Shown here in pieces: positions 23,661 to 33,545 of a DNA stretch of 64,000 nt. The position numbers and the translations under genes were made by a program. The notes below the pieces were generated by a model, which saw nothing but the letters and a program-made list of their open reading frames with translations, ran no database searches and was not told the origin of the DNA. The DNA is taken from assembly GCF_030272615.1 (NCBI RefSeq), contig NC_081409.1, positions 619,966,255 through 620,030,254 on the forward strand, in the 5' to 3' direction. Position 1 is the first letter of the stretch. The number at the start of each line of letters is the position of its first letter. The DNA is from Cryptomeria japonica. Its lineage: Eukaryota; Streptophyta; Pinopsida; Cupressales; Cupressaceae.

Positions 23661-24885
23661 TGTGATATGCTCAAATTCATCATTGTTGAATAGGAAATAA
23701 GGACAATCACGAATTCCTTAACTATCTAAGCAATTCAAACATAAAACAAATAAAATAATACAATTAAGAAATAGGAATGTGAAATAAATTAATCAAAACT
23801 CCCTATTCCATGATCGCATATGGCTTCCATTGCTCTTCTCCTCTCTGTGGTATGATGGCTCTCAGATATTGTGCTGGCAACCTGGAATTGACACAAAGAT
23901 TCAAAGTTCGTGATTCAAAGGAACTGTGAGGATTGAATGCTCAATTTATAGATTTTTGGATGAAATTGATTGAAAGGTGGAACGGAATGATCAAGAGGTG
24001 GAACTCAGGTGAGCTCACATGTTAATTGATAGTTGAACTGCTGACTTGGAAGTGAAACATAATAGATTGAATAGATTAATTGAGTCAACTGATTGAGAAA
24101 AAGCTAACTGAAAGAAGAAAAAGAATGATTGGAGGAAATTAAGAAGATGACAAAGAGAACTAGAAGATGGAAATAGAGACTGGAGAGATAAATGATTTAA
24201 TTAATTAATTGATTGAATCAATTAATTTAGCATGTGCTTGCATTTTAACTTAGATTTTCAATTTAATCTTTGCATGAAATTTAATTCAAATAATTGAATT
24301 TATTTTAATTCAATTTAGCATTTGAATATATTTAGAACTTGACTTTGATTTTTAATTTGGTTTTTGAAATCATGCACATGTATTTGAATTTCAAAGAATT
24401 TAGAAGAATTTAAAATTAAATAAAATTAGAATTTGGGGTTTTGGAATTGGAAGAATTAATTAGCTAATTAAATAATTTAAAGAAACTATTTAGTTATTTA
24501 GAAATGGAGTTTGATTAAATAATAAAGATTATTTAAATTAAAGGATTAAATCATAAATAATTAAATAATTAATATTTAGAAAAGGGTTCATGATTAGATG
24601 ATTAGAGATAGAAATTGAGAATAAAATTATTTAAATAATAAAGATTATTTAAATTGGGGAATTAAAAAGAATTAATTAAATAATAAATATTTAATTAACA
24701 TTAGAAAATGGTTTAAATTATTAAATGATGATAGAAATAGAAAATAGAATAATTAGTAAGATGATGAGGAAATATGAAATTAGAAGAATGTGATTCATTT
24801 AACTTAATTAAAGAATTAAAGAATTATTTAATCAATTAGAGGAATAATTAGTACAAGATCAATGAGACATTTTTAGGTGTCTACA
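23661..24885 (-). mobile_element. Solo LTR H in G LTR2
   Basis: 1,225 bases from TGTGATATGC to GTGTCTACA, flanked by CAACC (23656-23660) and CAACT (24886-24890). Intact G LTRs read CAACT here (48329-48333), so the left copy carries one substitution. There is no coding content; the right half is very AT-rich (24180-24850). On the minus strand it begins TGTAGACACCTAAAAATG, a common plant gypsy LTR start, so strand is assigned tentatively. Confidence 0.8.
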
Positions 24886-25453
24886 CAACTTACAGAGTTT
24901 TTTGGAGAAACCCTTACAAAGCAATTTCCCAACCTAGGACCAAACTCCCAAAAACTCAACTCCAAAAACTCACATACAACAACTAACTCCCAAGTTTCAA
25001 CATATGAGTCTTAATAGACTTTCTTCTATTTTGGAGCTGAAATTATAATTTGGAAATTACGAACTGGTGGACAAATGCCACAACATGAAATTGGAATTAT
25101 GAAAATACAGCTAGATTCAAAAATTGAAACTTTCTGAAAATTGTCCAACTTTCGACGGCCATAACTTTTGATCTAGGAATGAAATTAACAAATCATTTGA
25201 AGCATTGAAAATCTCTTTAAGCGAGGAATGTGCTACTAATCTTCTCTATTGATTCCTGCCATTTTCGAGCCCGTTCGACATCGTTTAATGCCTCAAATCT
25301 GACTTCAAAGAAGTTTTTTTAGTTTTTTGAGAAATTGAAACTTTAATAACTTTCAAACCATTAATGCTTTTGACCTGATTTTTTTGCCAATGTGCTTATT
25401 TTTCTTTCTTTAATTTTCCTACAAATTTTGGGCTCCATCCGCCTTCAAATAAA

Positions 25454-26385
25454 TGTTGGAATCCAAGAACACTAAGAGGGGAGGTGAATCAGTTTTTTAT
25501 CTGTAAGATAAGTTTTAACCTTCTTAACAAAGTGTTTCTGTGACCAATAACCATAAAAGAATATAATAGAAAGTATAAATGATTCCACCAAAAGAATATA
25601 CACCATAACACAGAGATTTATACATGGAAAACCTCAAAGAGGAAAAACCACGGTGGGATTGGTGACCCACAATATCTATCCACTGGCCAAATGAATAAAT
25701 ATTACAATAGGGGCCTACACATGCAGGAAAGCCAACAGCCTAGAGCACACTGCTCATTATAAAAGGAGCCTCACTGACTACAAACACCAAATACTGGTTT
25801 ACAAATAAGATTCTGAACTCAAAGAATGCATTTTCTATACTGGATGAGTTCTGGTTCAATCACTAACTATATTGGTTTCTACTATGTTCTCCTTTACCGG
25901 TAACTTGCTCTACATCCCAAACCTTAAAACCAATAACCAAGACCGACTATAGAATATTATATTCACATACAATCAATCAATATTGCTCGCACAATATCAC
26001 ATCACTATATCTTTCATCATATGTATATCTCTCAATGTCATATCCTATATAAAATATCCTAACTGGACTGACTTAAATACCCTTCCCAAACATATGTAAA
26101 CATAAATGCCTCATGTTGTCTTATTACAATTTATTTACATGTCGGCCTAGACAAAAATAAATGCATTAAACTCCATGACCGATGCCATCGATTGCTACCA
26201 TGTAGACCTGCCAGATCAATCTCCTATGTCGGCCTCATGTACCGGTTCCTAATTTGTCGGCTTCCCTGAATGTCGGTTGTCAAAACATGAATATTGGTGA
26301 GTACTGGTTAAGTGTCCAACCCAAAATGATATGTGTTGCCATCAATGACAACATAACTAAATCGGATGAGTGTCAATTGCCAACA
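25454..26385 (-). repeat. 3' LTR of element B
   Basis: 932 bases, TGTTGGAATCC to AATTGCCAACA. The conserved module (complement of AACCTCAAAGAGGAAAAACC with CACGGTGGG) is at 25629-25656. It is longer than the 5' LTR by exactly the 236 bases between two ACCGA copies (25942 and 26178). Confidence 0.9.
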
Positions 26386-26730
26386 ATCTCCCCCTTTGGC
26401 ATTGATGGCAGCACTCATGTGAAAAATAAATCACTGAAATGTTGTCCCAGTTCCTCAAAAAACTGATGACCAAAACTGATCCTACTCCACCTGAGCTATA
26501 CATTACTTCTTATGTCCCTTGACATTTTTTACAACAACCACTCCCCCTTTGACATCAATTATAGAGGTAAGGCAAAATAATGAAAGAATGAAATCAAAAT
26601 GTTTACCGGATCTAGATGTACTTGAATATATCCGAGTAAGCACCCTTCAAAAATCCTAAGTATCCCAACTAGTTTTCAAAGTTCCCAAAATAGATACAAA
26701 CCCATTAAGAATGTATGCATGTAGTTCTTC
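26386..26730 (-). other. 3' noncoding tail and polypurine tract of B
   Basis: The complement of the polypurine tract is at 26386-26397 (ATCTCCCCCTTT), next to the LTR. A second block, ACTCCCCCTTTGACATCAA, is at 26541-26559. The rest is noncoding and shows no gene. Confidence 0.75.
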
Positions 26731-26934
26731 TTATGTTAGATCCACCTGTGTGGTTTTATGCATCAATTCTAGACTTTCCCACTTATGAAGTAATAAAGTT
26801 TTCAACCAAGGACTTACCAATCCTCTCCATTCCCTAGCTTGCCGAATTAATCTATCCATATCTTTCTCCAAGGCTAATATCTTAGATTTTGTAACCAAAA
26901 TTTGACCATCAATGGAAATGCCCAATGACTGAGT
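26731..26934 (-). pseudogene. Element B ORF2, C-terminal end (left of Copia C)
   Basis: The minus-strand reading contains LVTKSKILALEKDMDRLIRQ, a helical segment, and terminates with a stop near 26731. It is the distal part of ORF2 that continues at 33546 on the other side of Copia C. The TGAGT duplication (26930-26934 and 33541-33545) marks the split. The apparent start codon of the ORF across this point lies in the LTR of C and is artificial. Confidence 0.6.
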
Positions 26935-28539
26935 TGTTGTCATTATGTGAACCGGCATGAAGACATAATGATATTGTATGTTGTCATTGATGTCAATATG
27001 TTACATGATGTGAACCGGCACATGTGATAGGTGAGAAGAGAGAACTGACATATGTATGAACCGGTATATATGCCAAAGTGAAGTGGCATATTTGTTCAAG
27101 ATGAACAGGCATGTAGTTATGGGAACCGGCACATGGAAGCATTAAGTGACTACCGGTTGGTAGGTAGTTTGCACTTTAGGATTTTCGGTTGGAGTACCTC
27201 AAGCCTGTGTGACTCAATCGGTGATATTTGTGTGATGAGTTAGCAGTATAACAGAGAATAGATCGTGTTGCCACGTAAGCCCTATGCGCGTGAAGGATCT
27301 TGCATGAAGAAGACTATCCCTATCTACCTTGGGAATGTGCGAAGTTTGTCAAACAGTGATAATGCATGATGGGTTATTAGCCACCATGAAATTGGTGGAT
27401 AATGGATGATGGAGAATGTCTTGAGATTGATTCAAGATCGTTGCATTTAATGTAGTATGATTCAACGGTCAGGAATGAACCGCTTGAATTGCTTAACCTA
27501 ACAGGTTTAGGGTTTAGGGTTTTTGCTACCGACTTGTTTGTTTCCTATAAGGTCGATGTTGTGTTTCTTTCTAAAGGTTGTTGGCAAAAGTTGTGAGTGT
27601 GTATCCAAGGGAAGTGATACGTGATTCTTTCCAGACCAAAGAAGAGAAGAGATACCTGCAAAGTAAATGTGCAAAAGGTGAAAAGGATCCAAAACAGATC
27701 TACAGTAGCATTGAGTGTTGTTACCAGATCATTGTAATTCTTGTTGATCTTTAACCACTTCAACAGTCATGAAATCCCTTAACAGGGTAGCCTTAACTGG
27801 GCTTGATACAAATCCCTTAACAGGGTAGCTTTAACCGGCTTGATTCAAATCCCTTAACAAGGTAACTCAAAGTTAATGAGTTCTGGGAAGCTATAGAGCT
27901 CTGGAGATCCTTTAGCTATTGAGTTCTTGAAATCCTCTAACAAGGTAACCCTAACTGGGTTTAACCCTTAACTAAGTATTATAGCCATCCCTTAACCGGG
28001 TGATCCCTAACAGGATCGGTTCCTAGCAGAACCTATTGTAATGTCTTTAACCAGACAAGGATCCTAACAGAGAAAACTTCTAAACAGTTCAAAAGAAACT
28101 TGTGGGTATTCATCCCCACCGTGGTTTTTCCCAATTGGGTTTTCACATGAAAAATATGTGTGTCATGTGTAATGCTTTTATCTTGTGATGATTTGTTATT
28201 ACCTATTGAGCATATGATGGTTCTGTGTTTTATGCCTGTCTATAAAACATATTGAACTAATTGTTATGAAGATCTAATGTTAGTTTACCTGTTCATGCAT
28301 GAGAATGTAATGGTACCATAGTATTGAGCTAAGAGGAAAGCTTAGTGAGTGACCAGTTTATGATTGTTTCAGTTGTTCTGGGTGTTACCGATTGCACTCT
28401 ATTTCAACCAGTATCCCTATTTGCCATTCACTTGGAGTATTTGTTGTCAAACCGGTTTTGGACTGTATTTGTGTTTTTACTAATTCACCCCCCCCTCTCA
28501 GTACCGATTTGGTACTATTGGTTCATCATTGAGTTATCA
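26935..28539 (+). repeat. 5' LTR of Copia C
   Basis: 1,605 bases, TGTTGTCATT to GAGTTATCA. It contains the double telomere-like GGTTTAGGGTTTAGGG (27504-27519), an array of CCCTTAACAGGGTA-type boxes (27772-28030), the module CCACCGTGGTTTTTCCC (28117-28133) and a C-run terminus. By eye it has about a dozen differences from the 3' LTR in the first 170 bases. Confidence 0.92.
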
Positions 28540-28541
28540 AT

Positions 28542-28553
28542 TGGTATCAGAGC
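28542..28553 (+). promoter_or_regulatory. Primer-binding site of Copia C
   Basis: TGGTATCAGAGC, an exact initiator-Met tRNA complement, two bases after the LTR. Confidence 0.9.
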
Positions 28554-28608
28554 ACTCTATGTCCTATGTGTTGTAAGCTTAACCACTTGAGGTAAAGATC
28601 CCAGTCAA

Positions 28609-29600
28609 ATGATGAAGAGGGAAGGTCCAAAGTTTAACAGGGAAAATTTTGGTATATGGAAAGATAGGATGAAGATATTCATCAAAAGCATGGGTGTTCA
28701 ACACTGGAGTTATGTTGAGAATGTATATGTTGTCCCTACCGGTACTCTCACCGATGACCAAAAGAGAGAGATACAAGAAAATGGGCAAGTCATGGAAGCT
28801 CTCATTAGTAGTCCATCTGACATTGACTTTATTGATGTTTAGGACAAGGCAAATCCCAAAGAGGTATGGGATGCTCTTGAAAATATCTATGGTGGTGATG
28901 AACATGTAAAATAGGCTAAGGAAGAAAGCCTGAGAGGGAAGTTTGAAGATATGCGGATGGTTGAAGGTGAGACCATTCAGCAGTATGGAATAAGAATCAA
29001 AACAGTTGTTGGAGAAATCAAGAATGCAGGTGGTAAAATAGAAGATTCCACTGTGCTAAGCAAAGTTCTGAGATTCCTATTATCGGTCTATGCAATAAGG
29101 GTTGTTGCTATTCAGGAGTTGAGATCAATAGGCAAGTCTAAAGTATCCTTGGACTCCATCATGGCCAAGTTAACAGCCTATGAGCTAAATAGTTTTGATG
29201 GCAATGCTCAAAAGACTAAATCAGCATTTAAAGCCTCTGATATACCATCCAGAAAAGGAAAAGAAGCTAGCACTAGTGGGGAACCTAGTCAGAGTAGAGA
29301 AATGAATGATGAGGAGATTCTAATGGCATTTGAAGCTCTCCTTTCTAGGAAGCTTCCTAAAGGAACTAGTAAATACAAAGGTAAGCTACCTTTGAAATGC
29401 TTTTCTTGTAACCAGATAGGACATATTGCTACAAACTGTCCTAATGGTGATAACAAGGACAAACCAGAAAGGTTCAGGAAATTCAAAGGAGGAAATCGGA
29501 GAAACTATTTTGTGTCAATTGATGAAGGTGTCACAGATGAGGAATCAGAAGATGAAGAGAATGAAGACATTGTGTTTGCTGCTGTAAAGGAAGATGTGGC
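28609..29600 (+). pseudogene. Copia C gag
   Basis: The ATG at 28609 begins a UBN2-type gag (FNRENFGIWKDRMKIFIKSM). The frame is broken by a TAG at 28840 and another near 28912, then is open through 29856. The C-terminal part has SRKLPKGTSKYKGKLPLK followed by an intact knuckle CFSCNQIGHIATNC (29400-29441) and an acidic run DEESEDEENED. Gag would package the element RNA. Gag, protease and integrase share one frame, as usual for plant Copia. Confidence 0.85.
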
Positions 29601-29925
29601 AGACAAGAAGGCTCTTGTCTCCCGGTTTGATAATTCCAATGAGTGGATCATTGACAGTGGCTATTCTCACCATATGATAGGTGATCGAAGCAAGTTTCTA
29701 TCCTTGGAGGAGTATGATGGTGGTGTGGTTCACTTTGGCAATGATGCACCATGCATGGTCAAAGGTAGAGGGTCCATCTCTCTGAATGAAAAGAGCAGTG
29801 CTGACCATGTGTACTGGGTTGATGGTCTCAGACACAACCTTCTGAGTGTTGCCTAGCTGAATGATGGTGGCCTCACTTTAGAATTCAAGAATGGAGTTTG
29901 CAGAATCAAAAGAAAAGAGGGTGAA
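29601..29925 (+). pseudogene. Copia C aspartic protease
   Basis: EWIIDSGYSHHMIGD near 29641 is the Copia protease active site. Asp-Ser-Gly is intact, and the following Cys is Tyr. Then VHFGNDAPCMVKGRGSISL and LRHNLLSVA follow, and a TAG at 29854 replaces an expected Gln. It is part of the same open frame as gag. Confidence 0.85.
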
Positions 29926-30552
29926 TTGGTGGCCACCGGCATGCAAACCAAAGGTAACCTATTTCATCTGAATGCAAATATAAGTACATGTCTTATGGCT
30001 AAGCTTTATGATAGTTGGATATGGCATAGGAGACTCTGCCATGTAAAATTTGATAACATTGTGAAGGCTAGTAAGATCAAGGCAGTTAGAGGGTTGTCGG
30101 TGCTAAGAAAACCGGATAATACCTTGTGTAGAGAGTGTCGATTGGGGAAAATGTCTTCCTCAACGTTTAAAGGTAAATCTTTCACTGCTGAAAACTTGCT
30201 TGATCTTGTGCATACTGATTTGTGTGGTCCTATGAAAACTAGAAGTGTGCAGGGTGATAGGTATTTCATGATTCTCACTGATGACTGCTCAAGAATGATG
30301 TGGGTCACATTCTTGAAAGACAAGTTTGAAGCTTTTGTGAAATTCAAAGTTTTCAGAGCATTAGTGGAGAAGGAAAGTGGTAAAAGGATCAAGTGTCTCA
30401 GAACTGATCAAGGAGGGGAATTCACTTCTGGTGAATTCAATAAGTATTGTGAAGAATTTGGCATTAAGAGACAGCTATCTGCCCCCCGGACTCCACAGTA
30501 GAATGGCCTAGTAGAGAGGAATAACTAGACTATGGTTTAAGCAGCTAGAACC
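29926..30552 (+). pseudogene. Copia C pre-integrase domain and truncated integrase
   Basis: The pre-integrase zinc region reads HRRLCHVKFDNIVKASKIKA ... LCRECRLGK. The core follows with DLVHTDLCGP (first catalytic Asp), DDCSRMMWVTFLKDK, and RTDQGGEFTSGEF (second Asp). The reading reaches PRTPQ followed by TAG at 30499, then NGLVERNN with the region of the third catalytic acid. At about 30553 it jumps into RT, so the integrase C-terminus is lost. The same TAG position is hit in Copia A. Confidence 0.85.
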
Positions 30553-31070
30553 ATGGTGTACTTGAAGAGGAGGTATATATAGAGCAACCAGATGGGTTTT
30601 CCTTATCTGAAGATAGTGATATGGTGTGCAGGCTACATAAAGCCTTATATGGTCTAAAGCAAGCACCTAGGGTATGGTATGAGTGCCTACATTCCCATCT
30701 TGTGAAGATTGGATTTGAGAGAACAAGTGAAGATAGCAATATCTACTTGAAGTCTGAAGGAGATCAGATCCTAATCTGTGAGGTTTTTTTTTATGACATT
30801 ATCTTTGGTGGAGATGACAAGATGAGTCATAAGTTTGTTAATGAGATGAAGAAAGAGTTTGAGATGTCACTCATAGGGGAGATTAAGTTCTTCATTGGAC
30901 TGCAGATCCAATAGATGAAAGATGGAATCTTTATTACTCAGTCCAAATATGTCAAAGAGGTGTTGAAGATCTTTGGCATGGAAGATAGCAAACCGGTTGG
31001 TACACCGATTGTGACCGGTTGCAAATTAACAAAAGAGGATGATTCTGCATTGGTTGATGAGAAGGAATAC
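30553..31070 (+). pseudogene. Copia C reverse transcriptase, distal half
   Basis: After the deletion join the reading shows [10 protein letters not shown] in broken form, then [18 protein letters not shown] and VFFYDIIFGGDDK. The YVDD catalytic block is damaged, missing one residue. It then continues to VKEVLKIFGMEDSKPVGTP. A TAG at about 30912 replaces a Gln. The N-terminal half of RT, with the first catalytic Asp, is gone. Confidence 0.85.
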
Positions 31071-31727
31071 TGATCAATGATTGGTAAGTTGCATTATGTA
31101 GTGCATAGCAAACCGGATATTGCACATGCAATTGGCATTACTGCAAGGTTCCAAAAAAGTCCAAGAGAATCCCACTTGATTGCAGTCAAGCGGATTCTTA
31201 GGTATCTGAAGGGAATAGTTGACTATGGATTGTGGTACCCATACAACAATTATTTCAATTTAAAAGTGTTCACAGATGTTGATTGGGCAGGTAATGTGGA
31301 TGATCAGAAAAGCACAACCGGTGGTGCATTCTTTCTTGGTAGTAGACTAGTCTCATGGATGAGTAAAAAGCAAAGTTGTATCTCTCAGTCTTCAGCGGAA
31401 GCGGAGTATGTTGCAGCTTTCATGAACTGCACTTAGACAATCTGGATGAAGCATATTTTAAATGGCTTCAGAATCCCTGTATATGAACCGGTAAGTATAT
31501 TCTGTGATAACACAAGTACTATCAATATCTCAAAGAATCTGGTTTTACATTCTAGAACCAAGCATTTTGAGCTTAAGTATCATTTCTTGAGGGAAAAGGT
31601 TCAAAATAAAGAGATTGCACTGGAACATGTTTCTAGTAAGGAGCAGTTAGCAGACATATTCACCAAGCCTCTCCCAAAGACTATATTTGTGCATTTAAGA
31701 GGTGAATTGGGGGTACTGCCCCTTTAG
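31071..31727 (+). pseudogene. Copia C RNase H
   Basis: The reading includes HYVVHSKPDIAHAIGITARF (end of RT), KRILRYLKGIVDYGLWYP, DVDWAGNVDDQKSTTGGAFF and SSAEAEYVAA, then SIFCDNTSTINISKNLVLH and ADIFTKPLPKTIF. These are the expected RNase H blocks with their acidic residues. One TAG near 31435 splits it. It ends at the TAG at 31725. Confidence 0.88.
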
Positions 31728-31985
31728 GAGGTGAACTAAAAGTATTTGTTCCACATCAGTCAGGTATTGCATAGTCAAATTTTTTTTGATTGATTGATGT
31801 TTTGAAGGATGCTACTCCTTAGGGGGAGCAGCATAATGGAATAGAGATGCTTGTGCCTCCACTTTGTCATTGTTGTCAAAGGGGGAGAAGGAGTGAAGTA
31901 GAAAAGATATCTGCAGCAAATGGGGGAGAAGATGTGAAGCAGAGAGATATCTTTGTATATTGCCATCAATACCAATGGGGGAGAT
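31728..31985 (+). other. 3' noncoding tail and polypurine tract of Copia C
   Basis: Four purine-rich blocks occur: TTAGGGGGAGCAG (31818), GTCAAAGGGGGAGAAGG (31876), AATGGGGGAGAAG (31919) and the terminal CAATGGGGGAGAT before the LTR. No gene is visible. The arm at 31957-31975 is complementary to 32032-32050 in the LTR. Confidence 0.75.
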
Positions 31986-33540
31986 TGTTGGCATTATGTG
32001 AACTGGCAAGAAGACATAATGATATTGTATGTTGTCATTGATGTCAATATGTGACATGATGTGAACTGACACATGTGATAGGTGAGAAGAGAGAACCAAT
32101 ATATGTATGAACCGGTATATATGCCAAAGTGAAGCGACATATTTGTTCAAGATGAACCGGCACATGGAAGCATTGTGTGACTACTAGTTGGTAGGTAGTT
32201 TCCACTTCAGGATTTTTGGTTGGAGTACCTCAAGCCTATGTGACTCAATCGGTGATCTTTGTGTGATGAGTTACCAGTATAACGAAGAACAGATCGTGTT
32301 GCCATGTAGCCTTGTGGGCGTGAAGGATCTTGCATGAAGAAGACTATTCCTATCTACCTCAAGAATGTGCAAAGTTTTTCAAACGGTGATAATGCGTGAT
32401 GGGTTATTGGTCACCATGAAATCGGTGGATAATGGATGATGGAGAATGTCTTGAGATCGATTCAAGATTGTTGCATTAAATGCAGTATAATTCAATGGTT
32501 AGGAATGAACCGCTTGAATTGCTTAACCTAACAGGTTTAGGGTTTAAGGTTTTTGCTACCGACCTGTCTGTTTCCTATAAGGTCGATGTTGTGTTTCTTT
32601 CTAAAGGTTGTTAGCAAAAGTTGTGAGTGTGTATCCAAGGGAAGTGATACGCAATTCTTGCCAGACCAAAGGAGAGAAGAGATACCTACAAATTAAATGT
32701 GCAGAAGGTGAAAAGGAATAGATCTACATTAGCATTGAGTGTTGTTACCAAATCATTGTAATTCCTGTTGATCTTTAACCACTTCAATAGTTCTGAAATC
32801 CCTTAACAGGGTAGCCTTAACTGGGCTTGATACAAATCCCTTAACAAGGTAGCTTTAACCGGCTTGATTCAAATCCCTTAACAGGGTAACTCAAAGTTAA
32901 TGAGTTCTAGGAAGCTATAGAGCTTTGGAGATCCTTTAGCTATTGAGTTCTTGAAATCCTCTATCAAGGTAACCCTAACCGGGTTTAACCCTTAACCGGG
33001 TGATCCCTAACAGGATCGGTTCCTAGCAGAACCTATTGTAATGTCTTTAACTGGACAAGGCTCCTAATAGAGCGGACTTCTAAAGAGTTAAAAAGCAACT
33101 TGTGGGTATTCATCCCCACCGTGGTTTTTCCCAGTTGGGTTTCCACATGAAAAATATGTGTGTCATGTGTAATGCTTTTACCTTATGATGCTTTGTTATT
33201 ACCTATTGAGCATATGATGGTTCTGTGTTTTGTGCTTGTCTATAAAACATATTGAACTAATTGTTATGAAGATCTAATGTTAGTTTACCTATTCATGCAT
33301 GAGAATGTAATGGTACTATAGTATTGAGCTAAGAGGAAAGCTTAGTGAGTGACCGGTTTATGATTATTTCAATTGTTCTGGGTGTTACCGGTTGCACTCT
33401 GTTTCAACCAATATCTTTGTTTGCCAGTCACTTGGAGTATTTGTTGTCAAACTAGTTTTGGACTGTATTTGTGTTTGTACTGATTCACCCCCCCCCTCTC
33501 AGTACCAATTTGGTACTATTGGTTCATCATTGAGTTATCA
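31986..33540 (+). repeat. 3' LTR of Copia C
   Basis: 1,555 bases, TGTTGGCATT to GAGTTATCA, collinear with the 5' LTR apart from short indels (for example a 19-base difference near 32158). Confidence 0.92.
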
Positions 33541-33545
33541 TGAGT

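Larger units (their letters stand above)
26935..33540 (+). mobile_element. Ty1/copia retrotransposon C
   Basis: LTRs at 26935-28539 and 31986-33540 are flanked by TGAGT on both sides (26930-26934, 33541-33545). The interior of 3.45 kb has PBS, gag, protease, pre-integrase domain, half of integrase, the distal half of RT, RNase H and a polypurine tract. Integrase C-terminus and RT N-terminus are deleted at about 30553, which also shifts the frame. Gag through integrase stays in one frame with only a few TAG stops, making C one of the better preserved elements here. It is the innermost layer: host Copia, G array, B, C. Confidence 0.92.

Noticed and set aside
27504-27524. Telomere repeat (TTTAGGG) suggesting an interstitial telomere
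   Set aside because: Only two units, located at the same place in both LTRs of Copia C; part of the LTR.
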